Source: Mycogone perniciosa (Eukaryota; Ascomycota; Sordariomycetes; Hypocreales; Hypocreaceae). From it: DNA of 64,000 nt. The stretch covers positions 1-64,000 of the forward strand of contig JAOALB010000166.1 in NCBI GenBank assembly GCA_025331125.1. Direction: 5' to 3'. The translations under genes were made by a program, and so were the position numbers. How positions within the stretch are numbered: the stretch's first letter is position 1; each line of letters begins with the position of its first letter. Below, in pieces: positions 45,924 through 57,689 of this stretch. The notes under the pieces were generated by a model that was not told the origin of the DNA, searched no databases, and worked only from the letters and a program-made list of their open reading frames with translations.

Positions 45924-48900
45924 GGTACTTTGTAGCGGGGTGAGCACATCTCAATTTCGGGATAGAGGGAGACGGATAAGGTACTAGCGCGGTAGATGAA
46001 GCTGAAATATAGGGGCTCCCCCGCTGTACTGCGCGCCAGCTGCTACCCAATAAGGACTAGCGACTGTGCTTCCGCAGAATTGAAGTGACGTGATGGATGT
46101 GCAGTGCAGTGGGTGGTGCCAGGGGTTCTGTGCAGGGGACAATGATGAAACACCAGACGATGCCAGGCATGAAGATCTTGTGTAAATGCGGCGGGCGCAA
46201 GTCTCTTAGTGCTGAAGTCGAGGCATCTAATAATCTCAAGTAGAAAGGTTGGTTTCTATACTACTGCTATTGTTAAATGCCGAGTTGTTTACTGTAGTAT
46301 TCCGCATTCCGGATACTACCATGCCTTTGCCGAGCACTCGGACGGAGTACGGAGTACTGCACGGAGGGAGAATGAAGTAGCTTCAGGTGCTTCAGGTCAG
46401 AATTGCGCGCTTTTACGATCGATACGACGAAATGACGTACCTATGCAACTTGCAGTCCATTGTTGAAGGGAATCTCCCAAAGGAATGGATCGGCTTCACT
46501 GCGGAGTGGTGCTAATGTAGCAGTGCTCATAGTTAATAGTGCACGCTTTTGCATCCCACACAAGCGCTACTCAGTCAATCGATAGATATCGCTGTTGCAT
46601 ACGTACTCGTATGCATCTCGGGGCGCAGTTGGGCTAATAATACGGAGTAATGTCAGTGACAAAAACGGCCAAGCAACTCTCTTTTTATTCATTGGGACTT
46701 GGCTGACGCGGCTGCAGATTTCCGCACAAAAATCACACTCAATCACATGCACTGCCAAGCCACGAAAACCAGATTGGCGCAATTGTTGGCTTTTTTTCTA
46801 TTAATCTTTTTGCAGGAATGGAATATTAAGCCGTCATCCCGTAAATCCGCCGAACAAGCCTTGTAGATCATCCAAGGGAGGACGGGATGATCGACAAACA
46901 GCAGGGCATCACACTGATATATGCAGTATCAGCATCAACACGAAACATCTCATACCAAAAACCAGGAGTAATAGTACGGCGTCAGGTTCATCCGTAAACT
47001 CATGCCAAAAAAAAGAGAGAAAAAGAAATCATTTGTTTCGACGCATTCAAGCTCAGCATCTTCCAAGCTTTTCATCGTCTTGGCATCTGCGCTATCTTGA
47101 GACTTGAGGCGTAGCCGAGCCGCTCGGCGATTTTTCTGCCTTGATTGATGACGATGGTGAGATAAGACAAGCCAGTGCCAACTGAATCAAGAGGGTCGTT
47201 TTATATCTGTGTCATCTCAAGAAATTATTCACATAAAAGCATCTCGTGGGCGTCAATATACTGTTTCAATGTCTCAGTCCGACTTTGAGTCAATGTGTTT
47301 ACAAGTAGTTAGCAGTAATGACAAATTAATTACTTCGTACTCCGTACATGTAATTATTTTGTAGCCGCGTACTCCGTATACTCGTAGGAGAGGGAGTTGG
47401 TGTCTGAAATGAATGTTTAGAGTAAAAGAAAGTTCAAGGGAGGAAAAGAGGCGTACTTATAAACGCCGTTTTGCTGTTTATAGCTTTCGCAATCGAAGTG
47501 TGCTGAACTTCAGCAACTCCACAGTTAGGTATGCGGAATCATTTCGGAATCGCAAGCTAGCTCCGGAATCGCTTCGGAATCCAAAGACTCCAGAACCCAC
47601 GGAGTTTGTACATACTACAGATTCTTCGTTCTTGTCAGAAGTCATACGAGATGTATGGAGTTCATCGCTTGGCGGCATTGGTCTGTAGCACTATGGAGTA
47701 CTCCGTCGTACATGCTTCAGTTCTGCGTAGATTCTAGAACAAATTGACCCGCTATTCGAGGCTTTTATGCGAAAAAAAGCCACCCCGTATTCTTATCACT
47801 CAACTGCGTTTCCCGTCATTTATTCAGCAGCTAGACAAACCACAAACGACTTTAAAACGGCTGATTATCTTTAGAGATCTAATATTTGCATCTAGCTATA
47901 GACCAATAGTGCATAGCGTGTCAGCAACTATCTAGGTGCTCCGTTTTTGGGTCCGACTACTCCGTAGTAGATACATAATAGCGTAAGGTAAGCAAGGGAA
48001 TTGCAAACTGCATAGCCTGATGTCTAATAACCATCTTTGTACTTCGTATTAAAAACTCCTCTGATAATGATGCTCGAATGGTAGTTGTCCTTCCCCATTA
48101 AGAAATACCGACAGTGATCTGCCATTAGGTATCGCAGTATTACTAAGCACACAGTACTACCTGGGTATTGTATCGTTTCGAGATAAACCAGAATAGGTCA
48201 CTCATTTAGGCGACAAGCATGGAGCAATTCGATTGTCAGAAGTACCGGATTGAGGACAGATAATCCAGCCAACTATCAATCCTTGTTGATGAACGCGGGG
48301 TTCAGGCGTTTTGCCTTGAAATCTGGTTGTCATACGAAATACAGAGTACAACTACGAGTTATCGTATTAGAAGAGGCAAACACGCCCGAAGTAGGCAACT
48401 AAGCTCGCACAAAGGGCCGTTTGATTGTCATGGCCAGCCGCAGCTGAAACGGTCATGCCATTAACCTCCCGAGTCAGGACATGTGGTCTCAACTACCGAG
48501 CCTTGCGGTTATACTGGAATCTACTTGGAATAGAAAGCATATTGTACTTGTACTCCGCAAAATCTGTTGAAGTTGATGCTTAGCAGCCTATTAGAAACCC
48601 CCGATACCTCATCCTTCCCATCCAAGGGAATGCAGCCATCTTCTTACGTAGTAGTATCTGTTATCCCTCGGGTCCAACGGGATTGGAGCATGGGTACGCT
48701 GTATTGGCCAATCCTATCCTAAACATTCCATTCCATCACATCCCAGTTATTCAGTCAAAATCACCAACGCCTACACTTGGCATGCGGCTGGCAGCAGAGG
48801 TGAGAGAGAGAAATATCCTCACCTTGATGGATGTAATTGGCCCAAAATAGGTAGGATTCTATGCAGAGCCAGAGCAGCAGTGCCCATAATGGGAATAGGC

Positions 48901-48958
48901 TGTCAGCTGGACATCTAAACTGTTCCTTCAGTCCGTTCACAACGAACATCACCAAAAC

Positions 48959-48996
48959 GCGGGGCAATAGGCGTACCACTGGCTCTGAAGCCCCGC
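48959..48996. promoter_or_regulatory. Inverted pair of CreA/Cre1-like sites
   Basis: GCGGGG (48959-48964) and CCCCGC (48991-48996) both match the SYGGRG consensus of the fungal carbon catabolite repressor, on opposite strands. They lie 320-360 bp upstream of the copper amine oxidase start. Such hexamers occur by chance, so this is only suggestive. Confidence 0.25.
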
Positions 48997-49318
48997 GCCT
49001 ACGTTTCCCATTTCATCCGCACGGGTTTCCGAGCACCCGCTGCCATCACGGCTTGACTTGTCTTTGAGCCCGGCCATCCGCGGGACAACTGTGTGGTAAG
49101 CCAAGGAAAGGGACGCTTGGATCACGGCCTTTCCAGCAGTATTTAACCTTCGTGTGACTGCCCTACTCCTACCTCACTTGGTGAATCATTGAAACATCAT
49201 AGACTTTGCCTTGCCAGGGCATTGTGTGTTTTCTGTCCGCCTGGCCCCTCAAACCTTCGTTTCGTTTCCATTTACCCTGTGTTCCCCTCCATATTGGACA
49301 TCTATCGGCATTGGCACA

Positions 49319-51601
49319 ATGACGGCCTCCACGCAAACCCGGCCACACCCTCTGGCCCCACTCTCCGAGGCCGAGCATCTCAAAGCCCGGGATGCCATCA
49401 TCAAGCTTCACGGCGCTTCAACAACCATCTTCTTCCGATCAATTTACCTCAATGAACCCAGCAAGGCAGAGCTGCTGCCCTTCCTCGAAGCTGAGCATGC
49501 CGGCACACTCACTGAGGAGACCAAACGGCCCGCCAGACAGGCCTTGATCGAGCACGATGTCTCGAGGACTGCCCGTTATGAACATGTCTCAGCTGTTGTC
49601 GATTTAGAGACTGGCGAGACTGTTTCTACACAGACTGCTGAGACCTCTGCTCAACCATACATTATTCCGTAAGCTGCCAACCCAACATTCTATGGTGGGA
49701 ATGCCAGTCTAATAGCAGTTTTAGTGCCGAGTTTGCATTGTTCCAGGGCTTTTGTGTTGAGTCAGATATGTTCAAAGAGGCCATGTCTGAATTCACCCTC
49801 CCCGAAGGCTTTGATGTCTGCATCGACCCTTGGCCATATGGTGGAGTACATGCCACTGAGGATGTGCCACGATATATGCAAGGCTTGGTCTTTGCAAAGA
49901 ACACTGCCAGCAAGAATGACGACTCCAATCACTATGCCTACCCAATTCCCATCATTCCAGTTATGGACTGGTTTACCAAGAAGCTCGTCCGCATTGAGAG
50001 ACTAGCAACCGGCGGCGCAGAGGACGGTCTCGAGCCAGCACCCCGAGGGGATAAGCCAAAGAAGCTGTTCGAAAAATCTCAACATGCCGAGTATGTTCCC
50101 GAGTTGCTTGACCTACCCATGCGGAAGGATCTGAAGCCCCTCAACATTGTTCAGCCTGAAGGTGCTTCTTTCACAATCCACCCAGATGGTCTTATTGAGT
50201 GGCAGAAATGGCGATTCCGTCTCGGCATCACCCCTCGCGAGGGTGCTGTCCTGCATGACGTGTGCTACGACAACCGATCCGTTCTGTACCGTCTCAGCTT
50301 CAGTGAAATGACCGTGCCATATGGCGACCCTCGACCTCCTTTCCAGCGCAAGCAGGCCTTTGACTTTGGTGACGGTGGTATGGGCCGAGCTGCCAACAAC
50401 CTTCAGCTTGGATGCGATTGTCTTGGAGCTATTCACTACGTCGACTCTCATCTAACCCAGCCTGATGGTTCGCCCGCTCCAGCTCCAGCCTTGGTCTGCC
50501 TCCACGAGCAGGACAATGGCATCCTGTGGAAGCATACCAACTTCAGGACGAACCGCGCCGTTGTGACCCGAAACCGAGAGTTCGTGGTGCAGTTCATCAC
50601 AACTCTGGCGAATTATGAATACATCTTTGCCTTCAAGCTCGATCTCGCCGGTCAGATCACCTTGGAAACCCGAGCCACGGGTATTGTGAGCGTGGTCGGC
50701 ATCGATGAGGGAAAGAAGAGCCTTTATGGAAACGTTGTTTCTCCAGGCGTCCTCGCACAGAACCACCAGCACATCTTTGCCGTGCGAATCGATCCCGCTA
50801 TAGATACATTCAAGGGTGATGAGACCCAGGTCGTCATTGAGGAGAGCCACGGCCAGAAAATCGACCCCAAGACCAACCCGTTCGGAAACTTCTACCTCAA
50901 CACGCGCAAGGTCGTGGAGAAAGCCACATGGATAGACGCCGAGCCACGCCTCAACCGCCTCCTTAAGTTCGAGAGTACTGTAAAGAAGAACGAAATCTCC
51001 GGCAAGAACGTTGCTTACAAGCTCGTATCGCCCACGACACAACTTCTTCTTGCCGACCCTGAGAGCACTGTCGCCCAGCGCGCGCAGTTTGCCCAGCACA
51101 ACTTGTGGGTTACGGGATACCGGGACGGCGAGCTCTGGGCTGCGGGCGAGTTTACGAATCAGAGCAAGAAAGAGATTGGAGGTGTGGCGGATATGGTGAA
51201 GCGTGGTGATAGGCTTACTGCCAACGATGGGGAGGGCGCTGGTGCGAAGAGCAGCCCCGTTGTGTGGAGTGTATTTGGATTGACGCACAACCCTCGTGTC
51301 GAGGATTGGCCAGTCATGTAAGTGCATACATATGTCGAGCATTTCATGAGGAACTTCTGATACTAACTTGTCCAGGCCGGTTGAGATTCATCAGATGCAC
51401 ATCCGTCCGACGGACTTCTTCACTGTCAACCCTGCGCTCGACGTTCCCTCTACCAAGAACGAGGCCAGCGTGCTGCTGTCCTCTTGCTGTAGCAATGGAG
51501 CGTCTGAGATGAGAGCAGCACAGCATGATCCGGTTAGGCATCTGCAGGGAGGAGGGCCAGCTATTGATGCCAAAGAAGCCGGTGCTAATGTGGATAGATA
51601 G
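49319..51601 (+). CDS. Copper amine oxidase (topaquinone enzyme)
   Basis: Three exons: 49319-49668, 49719-51317, 51376-51601; 724 aa. By family alignment the cofactor tyrosine is Tyr416 in LANYEYIFAF, the copper ligands are His466 and His468 (QNHQHIFAVRID) and His658 (EIHQMHIRPTDFF), and the catalytic base is Asp359 (AIHYVDSHL). SLGVYPCG-type signal peptides are absent, so it is likely intracellular. It oxidises primary amines to aldehydes with release of ammonia and hydrogen peroxide, usually to use amines as nitrogen source. The C-terminus ends EAGANVDR, not a PTS1, unlike several peroxisomal yeast enzymes. The start at 49319 (MTASTQTRPHPLAPLSEAEH) fits the family N-terminus. It converges with the NAD-biosynthesis gene. 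Confidence 0.94.
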
Positions 51602-51839
51602 ACGACAGGGTGGAGGGACTGAGCAAGACCTTAGCAGGGATATTCGTATTGGATATACACGATGAAAGTCATTTTATGAATAAAATAGTCCTCACTCTAC
51701 TACCCCTTTTGTTTAATGTCATGGTGTTGTCTTTACGCGATGGTCGTTTTCCCGACACAAGATACTGGAAATCTTTTTGCTTGTATTTGTATGATTATAT
51801 AGGTACATATGTTTTACATTACCGCCCCGGCCAAGGCAG

Positions 51840-52787
51840 TTAATGCTCAATCTTCAAGGAGAAGTCGACGTGTGGAACACCCTGGTGGATCGAACTGGTG
51901 GAAATGATATCGACATCTGCTCATCAATCAGCCTTCTGTCCACCCGTCACAAACAAATCACGATCAAACTTACCCTGGCAAACATACGGAGCGACATTAT
52001 CCGCCTTCAACCCTCCAGATACCTCGAGTAAAAACTGCCTCTTCCCCGCCCACCTCTCCTTCAAGCTCCTCGCCGCAATCTTGACCCCATCGCCCGTAAA
52101 GTTATCCAGCATCACCACGTCCGCGCCCGCCGCAATCGCCTCGTCCGCCTCCGCCTCGCTCTGCACTTCGACCTCGATCTTGACGCTGAAGCCGCCGACG
52201 GATTTGGCTGCTGCGACGGCGTCCGTGATGCTGCCCCGGCTCCATACGTGGTTGTCCTTGAGCATGATCATGGAGCTTAGATCCATCCTGTGCGCGTCCG
52301 CGCCGCCGACTAACATGCCGTATTTCTCGACCAAGCGAAAGCCCGGCGTTGTCTTGCGCGTACCGGCGAGGACGCCTTTGTATCCTGCTTCGCGCAATTT
52401 GGACACCAGCTCGTGACTCCTACTCGCAATGCCCGAACACCTCGCTAATGTATTCAAAGCCACGCGCTCGCCCAGTAAAATCCCCCTCACGGGCCCTCTC
52501 ACGGTTGCGACCTTCATCTTGCCGTTGTTGGAGGACAGGTCCAGCACAGAGCCCTCGTCGGCGTGCCACTCGACGGTGCAGCCGCATTGTGTGAAGACCT
52601 CGTCGAAGAACGGCCGGCCGGCGATGATGCCGGCGGATTTGCCCCAGAGGGTGGCGATGCGCGGGGATTCGCCGACGACGAAGCCGGCGTAGTCGAAGGA
52701 GGGCGTGTCTTCGGCGAGCCAGGAGGTGACTTGGGTTTTCCAGCTGGGGGGGAGGAGGGCGGCGAGAGAGGGGGCAGAGGAGGACAT
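51840..52787 (-). CDS. bna6: Nicotinate-nucleotide pyrophosphorylase (quinolinate phosphoribosyltransferase)
   Basis: Two exons: 52787-51974 and 51916-51840; 296 aa, the usual length. Motifs include LNTLARCSGIASRSHELV, the basic loop GTRKTTPGFRLVEKYGMLVGG, MIMLKDNHVW, KIEVEVQSEAEADEA, VVMLDNFTGDG and LEVSGGL. The last exon completes the typical end ISTSSIHQGVPHVDFSLKI. The enzyme makes nicotinate mononucleotide from quinolinate and PRPP in de novo NAD synthesis from tryptophan. The upstream start MSSSAPSLAALLPPSW is conventional. Without splicing the frame stops after about 15 wrong residues, so the 57-nt intron (51917-51973) is needed. Confidence 0.95.
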
Positions 52788-53217
52788 TTTTGGTAGCGGA
52801 TTGGGGATATAGACGATGCGCAGAGAGAAGAGATATGCCGGGAGGAGGGTGGCAGAGAGAAGATGTATGGCGGTTGGAAAAGCTGCGATGACGGAGGTTT
52901 CGGCTCAGAACGGGCGGCTTCAAGTCGGAGCTCAAAGGTGGGGGCGGGGCAGTCGGCTACAGTCATCGGTGCATCTCCCGCCCAATTCCGATCTCCGAAT
53001 ACTAGCACTACCTTATAATACTGGTGATCAGACAGATCTGATGATGCATTCATGATTTGATTTTGGTAAAAATTACATTTATTTTCATTAATTAGGAGGC
53101 CGTATCCATGTCCCATTCCCTTGTTCTAGAACGCCGGGGAAATGCAATCCGGTTCATACGGCTTCCCATATCATCAAGTCATTCAAAGGACTTCATATTA
53201 CTCGCTGATTGCTTGCT
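52788..53217. other. Promoter of the quinolinate phosphoribosyltransferase gene and 3' region of its neighbour
   Basis: 430 bp between two genes on the same strand. The part next to 52788 should be the promoter and leader; no specific site was recognised. Confidence 0.45.
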
Positions 53218-54541
53218 TCATCTACGTGGTGGAACGGATGGCACGTCCTCGAGCTTGGGTCTAGGCTTCTTGGCGCAAAGCAACTGTAATAACAAGTCAG
53301 CATTTGAGTCACATGAATAAGAGTGGCAGTCAGTCTCAGCCTCACCCCTTTCCTCTCCCTGAAATCGACATAAATGCCATTCCAGATCTTCCTCTCAGTG
53401 CAGTCTTCCTGACCATCCGCCTTGGTTTTGCATTCAGGCTGCATCTTTTCGATGTTCTCTAGCCCTCCCTCGTCTAGGTCTACCCAAGGCTTGGGCACGG
53501 GGTAATCAGAGAAGTGCACCGTCTTGGTCTCCTTGAAAACGGCCATTGGATCCCATTCCTCGATATCAGAGCCTAGATACGTGTGGTGGTCCTTCATGCG
53601 AAACTCGGCGGTGAGCATGCTGTATGGCCGGTGTGGAAGGACAAGCGCGCTGTCAAGATACAACTTGTTGATAATTTCCATGTCGTACTCGTACTTTTCG
53701 GCGGTCTTGGTAGCGTTGAGAATGCGCATAAACTCCGTTTTGCTGGGTTGAATAAGCATGAAGTGCGATGAGAGGATCTTCTTTGGGGGGTTTTTGTCGA
53801 GCAGCCAATATGCCCGTGGCATGGCAATTGGACACGGCGGCATGAGGAAGAGCTCATCCATGTGCTGAAGGACAGTCATGTCAGAGTCGAGGGATATGAC
53901 ACGATCATATTGGGTTTGGTTGAAAGCGAGCAGCTTGGTGAAGGAGTTGGCCCATGTGCCTATAGAAGTGAGCAATGGAACAGACAAAAAAAAAGAATTA
54001 CGCACATATACAAATGGAGGGAGGGGGCTCGAAACATACTGTCAGATGTGTATTTATGCTGAACTTTGATTGGAATCAGCTTCGCATTATACTCATCTCT
54101 CGCCTTGATCAAGAGATCCGCATCGTGTGAACCACCTCCGTCCTTGGCAGTGGGGTCCCAGAGCATCTTGGCCGGATACATCAAGGCTCTGTCGGCACGG
54201 CTGCCGAGTTGATGTAACCTTTCAAAGAGCATAACGGAATTGCAAAGGTAATTGCTGTTCGTGACATATTGAGTGTACGCGAACCGGGACCAGTCGATGC
54301 CGCTGTCATTGCCAGAGCCAGTCGGGGTTTGGCCACCATTCCCTGTCAGTTGCGTCGATCCATGCGCAGTGCTCACAATGCTGTGACTGTCGCCGTATAT
54401 TGCTTCTAGTTTGTACGATGATGAGTTGCGTATAAATAGCATGAGAACAACCGTAACAAATGCAATGAGCAACACACGGCCTCTGCGGGAGAACAGGACC
54501 ATGCCACAGTGGGCCATCGTTTTTTCAAGGCTGGCCGGCAT
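53218..54541 (-). CDS. GT8-like Golgi glycosyltransferase (Gnt1-type, glycogenin fold)
   Basis: Three exons: 54541-54040, 53959-53346, 53283-53218; 393 aa. It is a type II membrane protein with a span at about residues 25-42 (VLLIAFVTVVLMLFI) and a Ser/Gly-rich stem. The catalytic domain contains DWSRFAYTQYVTNSNYLCNS, FNQTQYDRVISLDSDMTVLQ with the DXD site, MPRAYW and VHFSDYPVPKPW. This wording matches fungal proteins annotated as N-acetylglucosaminyltransferase-like (yeast Gnt1) in the glycogenin/GT8 group. The donor sugar is not shown by sequence. The last exon is 22 codons and ends LEDVPSVPPRR. Its start MPASLEKTMAHCG has two further in-frame Met codons shortly downstream. Confidence 0.82.
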
Positions 54542-55754
54542 GATGCCCAAGATCTGAAATCAGGGTCGACTTCCAGACCGAAGCCGAGGCATCATAAAAC
54601 GAGTGAGAGAGTTGGACGAAGGGGAAAGGCGGGGTTTTAGGTAAAAAGAGTGAAAAGGAATGCCTATGAAAAGCGAAGGAATAATATGGCAGTGTCTCAT
54701 TCAAGTGGCTATTAATATGTCTCGTACTCCGGGCATTAGCTAGACAGGATTGCGTTGGACGAATGGAGCGGAAGGAGCTGGAAAGTGGAATTATCTGTGG
54801 TGCTAGGAATGGAAAACTGGAGACTCGGCTCGTGTCACTGCTAAGAGACGCGCTATGATCCTTCTCACTATCTGTCTGATATCAAAGTCGCAGAAAACGC
54901 GAGGAATATTCTTCAGAATCTGGCATTTTGAACTGGTTGATTGGGTTCATACGGGGGAGTAGAGAGGCTCAGATGGCATCTACTAGGAAGATCTGGTGAT
55001 GAAATTTGCACCAGCCATGTTTCACAGCACATACAGAGCTGTTTCTTTCCACCACTCTCTCACGCATTTCGGGTATCGTTGCTGGGCACAAGATATTACC
55101 GTTTATCCGGAAGGCCAGCAACACCAGAAGTCGAGCCCATCGCAAACGAATCGCGGCGTTAACGGGAAATGGTGTTGATAGAAATGGTGTTAAGAAAACA
55201 TGGCGTTGCGGATGCATTCACTCCGTACTTCGTACACGTACTCAATACGGAGTAGTACGAGTACGAAGTCGACTAGTTGCTCTACAGCGCTTAAAATGGA
55301 CATGGAATAAAAATCTGCAGAGCTCTCAGAAACGCATATTTTGTATTGTAGTAAGTAGTACTTCGTATTAACACTAGGTAATTCAATTGGTGTCGCCTTT
55401 ACAGATTTACGAATAAAGCCATACTGAACCCTTACCGTGTGGAAAACCCCCCAGCGTACGGAGTACTTCATAGTGCCTTTTTTACGCGTACATGCGGACC
55501 TCCCCAACTGTGGGCTTCGGCTGGTTCCTCTAGCGCTATGGCTGACCTTCTGGACAACGGCTGCACGGAGCTTTATTAACCGTCATCCCCACTGTGTTTT
55601 AGTGATCGCTTTGGAGCCTAACTAAAGGACACTCGATTTAGGACTGGACCTCGGAACTTATGCGAAGCACCTACTACGAGATTACTGATCGCATCACACT
55701 GAAACATCGCTCTTGATTCACTCTTCAGGACCAAACAACGACATCTGTGCCACC
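54542..55754. other. Intergenic region, divergent promoters
   Basis: No gene is supported. Several palindrome-family half-sites cluster at 55221-55270 (ACTCCGTACTTCGTAC, AATACGGAGTAGTACGAG) and one near 55456. Confidence 0.55.
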
Positions 55755-57440
55755 ATGGGGAACTACGGAAAGTGTTTAGACGGCGAATACTACGACCTGG
55801 GCGATTTCCATCGTCCTGTAACCACCAGCAACCCCAACACGCAGACATGGTTCAACCGCGGCTTGGTTTGGTGCTATGGCTTCAACCATGAGGAGGCGGC
55901 CAAATGCTTCGAGCGCGCCATCGCGCACGATCCGGGCTGTGTCATGGCATACTGGGGCCTGGCGTACTCTCTCGGTCCCAACTACAACAAGCCTTGGGAG
56001 CTTTTCGGAAGACGTGAACGACAAACCACTGCGGAGCGCACCCATCATGCCATTGAGAAGGCCAAGGCTTGCGCCGCAGCAGCCTCTCCCGTTGAACAGG
56101 CCCTCGTTGATGCCCTCAGTTTTCGATATCCAGCAGCCCAGGCCCCGTCAAAGACAGACCGCCCGATATGGAATCGCGAGTATGCCGATGCCATGAGTGC
56201 AGTTTCGGCGCGGTTCCCGGACGACTTAGATGTTGCCACCCTGTATGCCGACGCCATGATGAACCTCACTCCCTGGGCATTGTGGGATATTAAAACCGGA
56301 AACCCGGCATCAGGAGCCCGTACAGTAGAGACGAAGCGTGTGCTAGAACATGCCATGTCTCTCGAAGGCGGTAATCGACATCCCGGTCTGCTGCATCTAT
56401 ACATCCATCTCATGGAAATGTCCAACACCCCAGAAGCTGCCATGCCTGTTGCCAATCTCCTGCGCGGACTCGTTCCGGACTCTGGACACTTGAACCACAT
56501 GCCAAGTCACCTCGATATCCTCGTTGGGGATTATGCCCGAGCCGTCCTCGCCAACGCCGACGCCATTCGTGCAGATGAAAAGTTCCTGGCCCGCGAGGGG
56601 CCGATGAATTTCTACACGCTCTACCGAAGTCACGATTACCATTTCCTTCTCTACTCTGCCATGTTTTCCGCTCAGTCCCAGGCCGCCCTAGATGTTGTGC
56701 AGCAGCTAAAGGCGAGCTTTTCCGAGGAGCTGCTCCGCATCGAGACACCTCCTATGGCAGACTGGCTAGAAGCCTTCCTCGCTATGCGCGTCCATGTGCT
56801 GATCCGATTTGGTCGCTGGACAGATATTCTCGCCTTGAATCTTCCTACAGACCAGGACCTCTACTGTGTGACGACAGCTCTGACACATTATGCCAAGGGA
56901 ATGGCTCTGGCGGCTCTGGGACGGCTGGAGGAAGCACGAGCGCAGCGTGCTCTTTTCTCGGAAGCTGTTCCAAGAGTGAAACCGTCTCGAACATTGTTCA
57001 ACAACAAATGCGTCGACATTCTAGGCGTAGCTGAGGCTATGCTCGATGGTGAGATCGAGTATCGATCCGCAAATTACAACACTGCCTTTGCGCACCTGCG
57101 GGAATCCATTGTTCTGTACGACGGCCTGCCTTTCGATGAGCCCTGGGGCTGGATGCAGCCAGCAAGACATGCATACGGCGCTCTTCTGCTCGAGCAGGGG
57201 CACGTCCAGGAAGCCTTGGAGGTGTACAGCGGAGACTTGGGCATTGACAACTCCCTACCGCGTGTACATCAGCATCCGAATAATGTCTGGGCTCTGCATG
57301 GGTACCACGAGTGCTTGGTCAGACTGGGCCGAGCATCAGAAGCAAAAGCTATTGAACCGAAGTTGAAGGCTGCCATGGAGGTGGCCGATGTACCTATCAC
57401 CTCGTCATGTTTTTGTAGATTGCGGACGGCAAAGATATAG
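55755..57440 (+). CDS. TPR-repeat protein (TTC38-like)
   Basis: Intronless, 561 aa, ATG at 55755 (MGNYGKCLDGEYYDLGDFHR). Helical repeats run through the protein; the clearest are WFNRGLVWCYGFNHEEAAKC, followed by HDPGCVMAYWGLAYSLGPNY near the N-terminus, and HYAKGMALAALGRLEEARAQ near residue 390. The internal GLLHLYIHLMEMSNTPEAAM and HLNHMPSHLDILVGDY are the kind of conserved segments seen in TTC38 and related bacterial proteins. No enzyme active site, signal peptide or membrane span is visible. The function is unknown. It converges with the FAD monooxygenase, but nothing shows that the two work together. Confidence 0.85.
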   Translation: MGNYGKCLDGEYYDLGDFHRPVTTSNPNTQTWFNRGLVWCYGFNHEEAAKCFERAIAHDPGCVMAYWGLAYSLGPNYNKPWELFGRRERQTTAERTHHAIEKAKACAAAASPVEQALVDALSFRYPAAQAPSKTDRPIWNREYADAMSAVSARFPDDLDVATLYADAMMNLTPWALWDIKTGNPASGARTVETKRVLEHAMSLEGGNRHPGLLHLYIHLMEMSNTPEAAMPVANLLRGLVPDSGHLNHMPSHLDILVGDYARAVLANADAIRADEKFLAREGPMNFYTLYRSHDYHFLLYSAMFSAQSQAALDVVQQLKASFSEELLRIETPPMADWLEAFLAMRVHVLIRFGRWTDILALNLPTDQDLYCVTTALTHYAKGMALAALGRLEEARAQRALFSEAVPRVKPSRTLFNNKCVDILGVAEAMLDGEIEYRSANYNTAFAHLRESIVLYDGLPFDEPWGWMQPARHAYGALLLEQGHVQEALEVYSGDLGIDNSLPRVHQHPNNVWALHGYHECLVRLGRASEAKAIEPKLKAAMEVADVPITSSCFCRLRTAKI

Positions 57441-57689
57441 CCAGTGTTGGAATGAATGGAGTCAACGGTGACTCTCATGCACAGCACCCCTTTCCGTGTA
57501 AGTCGAGTATCACGCCATAAGGGACGTACAATTAAATTTGTGGCGGGCCAGAAGAAACAATGCATGATTAATATGCTAGCTATGAATGAGGAAATTACAA
57601 CCCTTTTATGTCTCTGGGCGTTGAGAAATAACAGGCAACAAGGTGTAGGTACCTCATCCCTAACAAAGCACACCCAAGTCCCGCTCCTT

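Larger units (their letters stand above)
45470..49318. other. Long intergenic region (3.8 kb) without a supported gene
   Basis: It includes the promoter of the GT32 gene at its left end and of the amine oxidase at its right end. Palindrome-family copies occur at 45908-45923 (TACGGAGCGCTCCGTA), near 46341, near 47330-47380 and at 47692-47707. Short frames, including one of 91 codons at 47413, have no recognisable product. Confidence 0.6.

Noticed and set aside
47413..47688. 91-codon plus-strand frame in the 45-49 kb gap
   Set aside because: Arg/Ser-rich translation of a sequence with short internal GGAATCGC-type repeats; no family and no splice partners.
50452..51342. 296-codon minus-strand frame inside the amine oxidase gene
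   Set aside because: Antisense shadow of the long second exon; no motif of its own.
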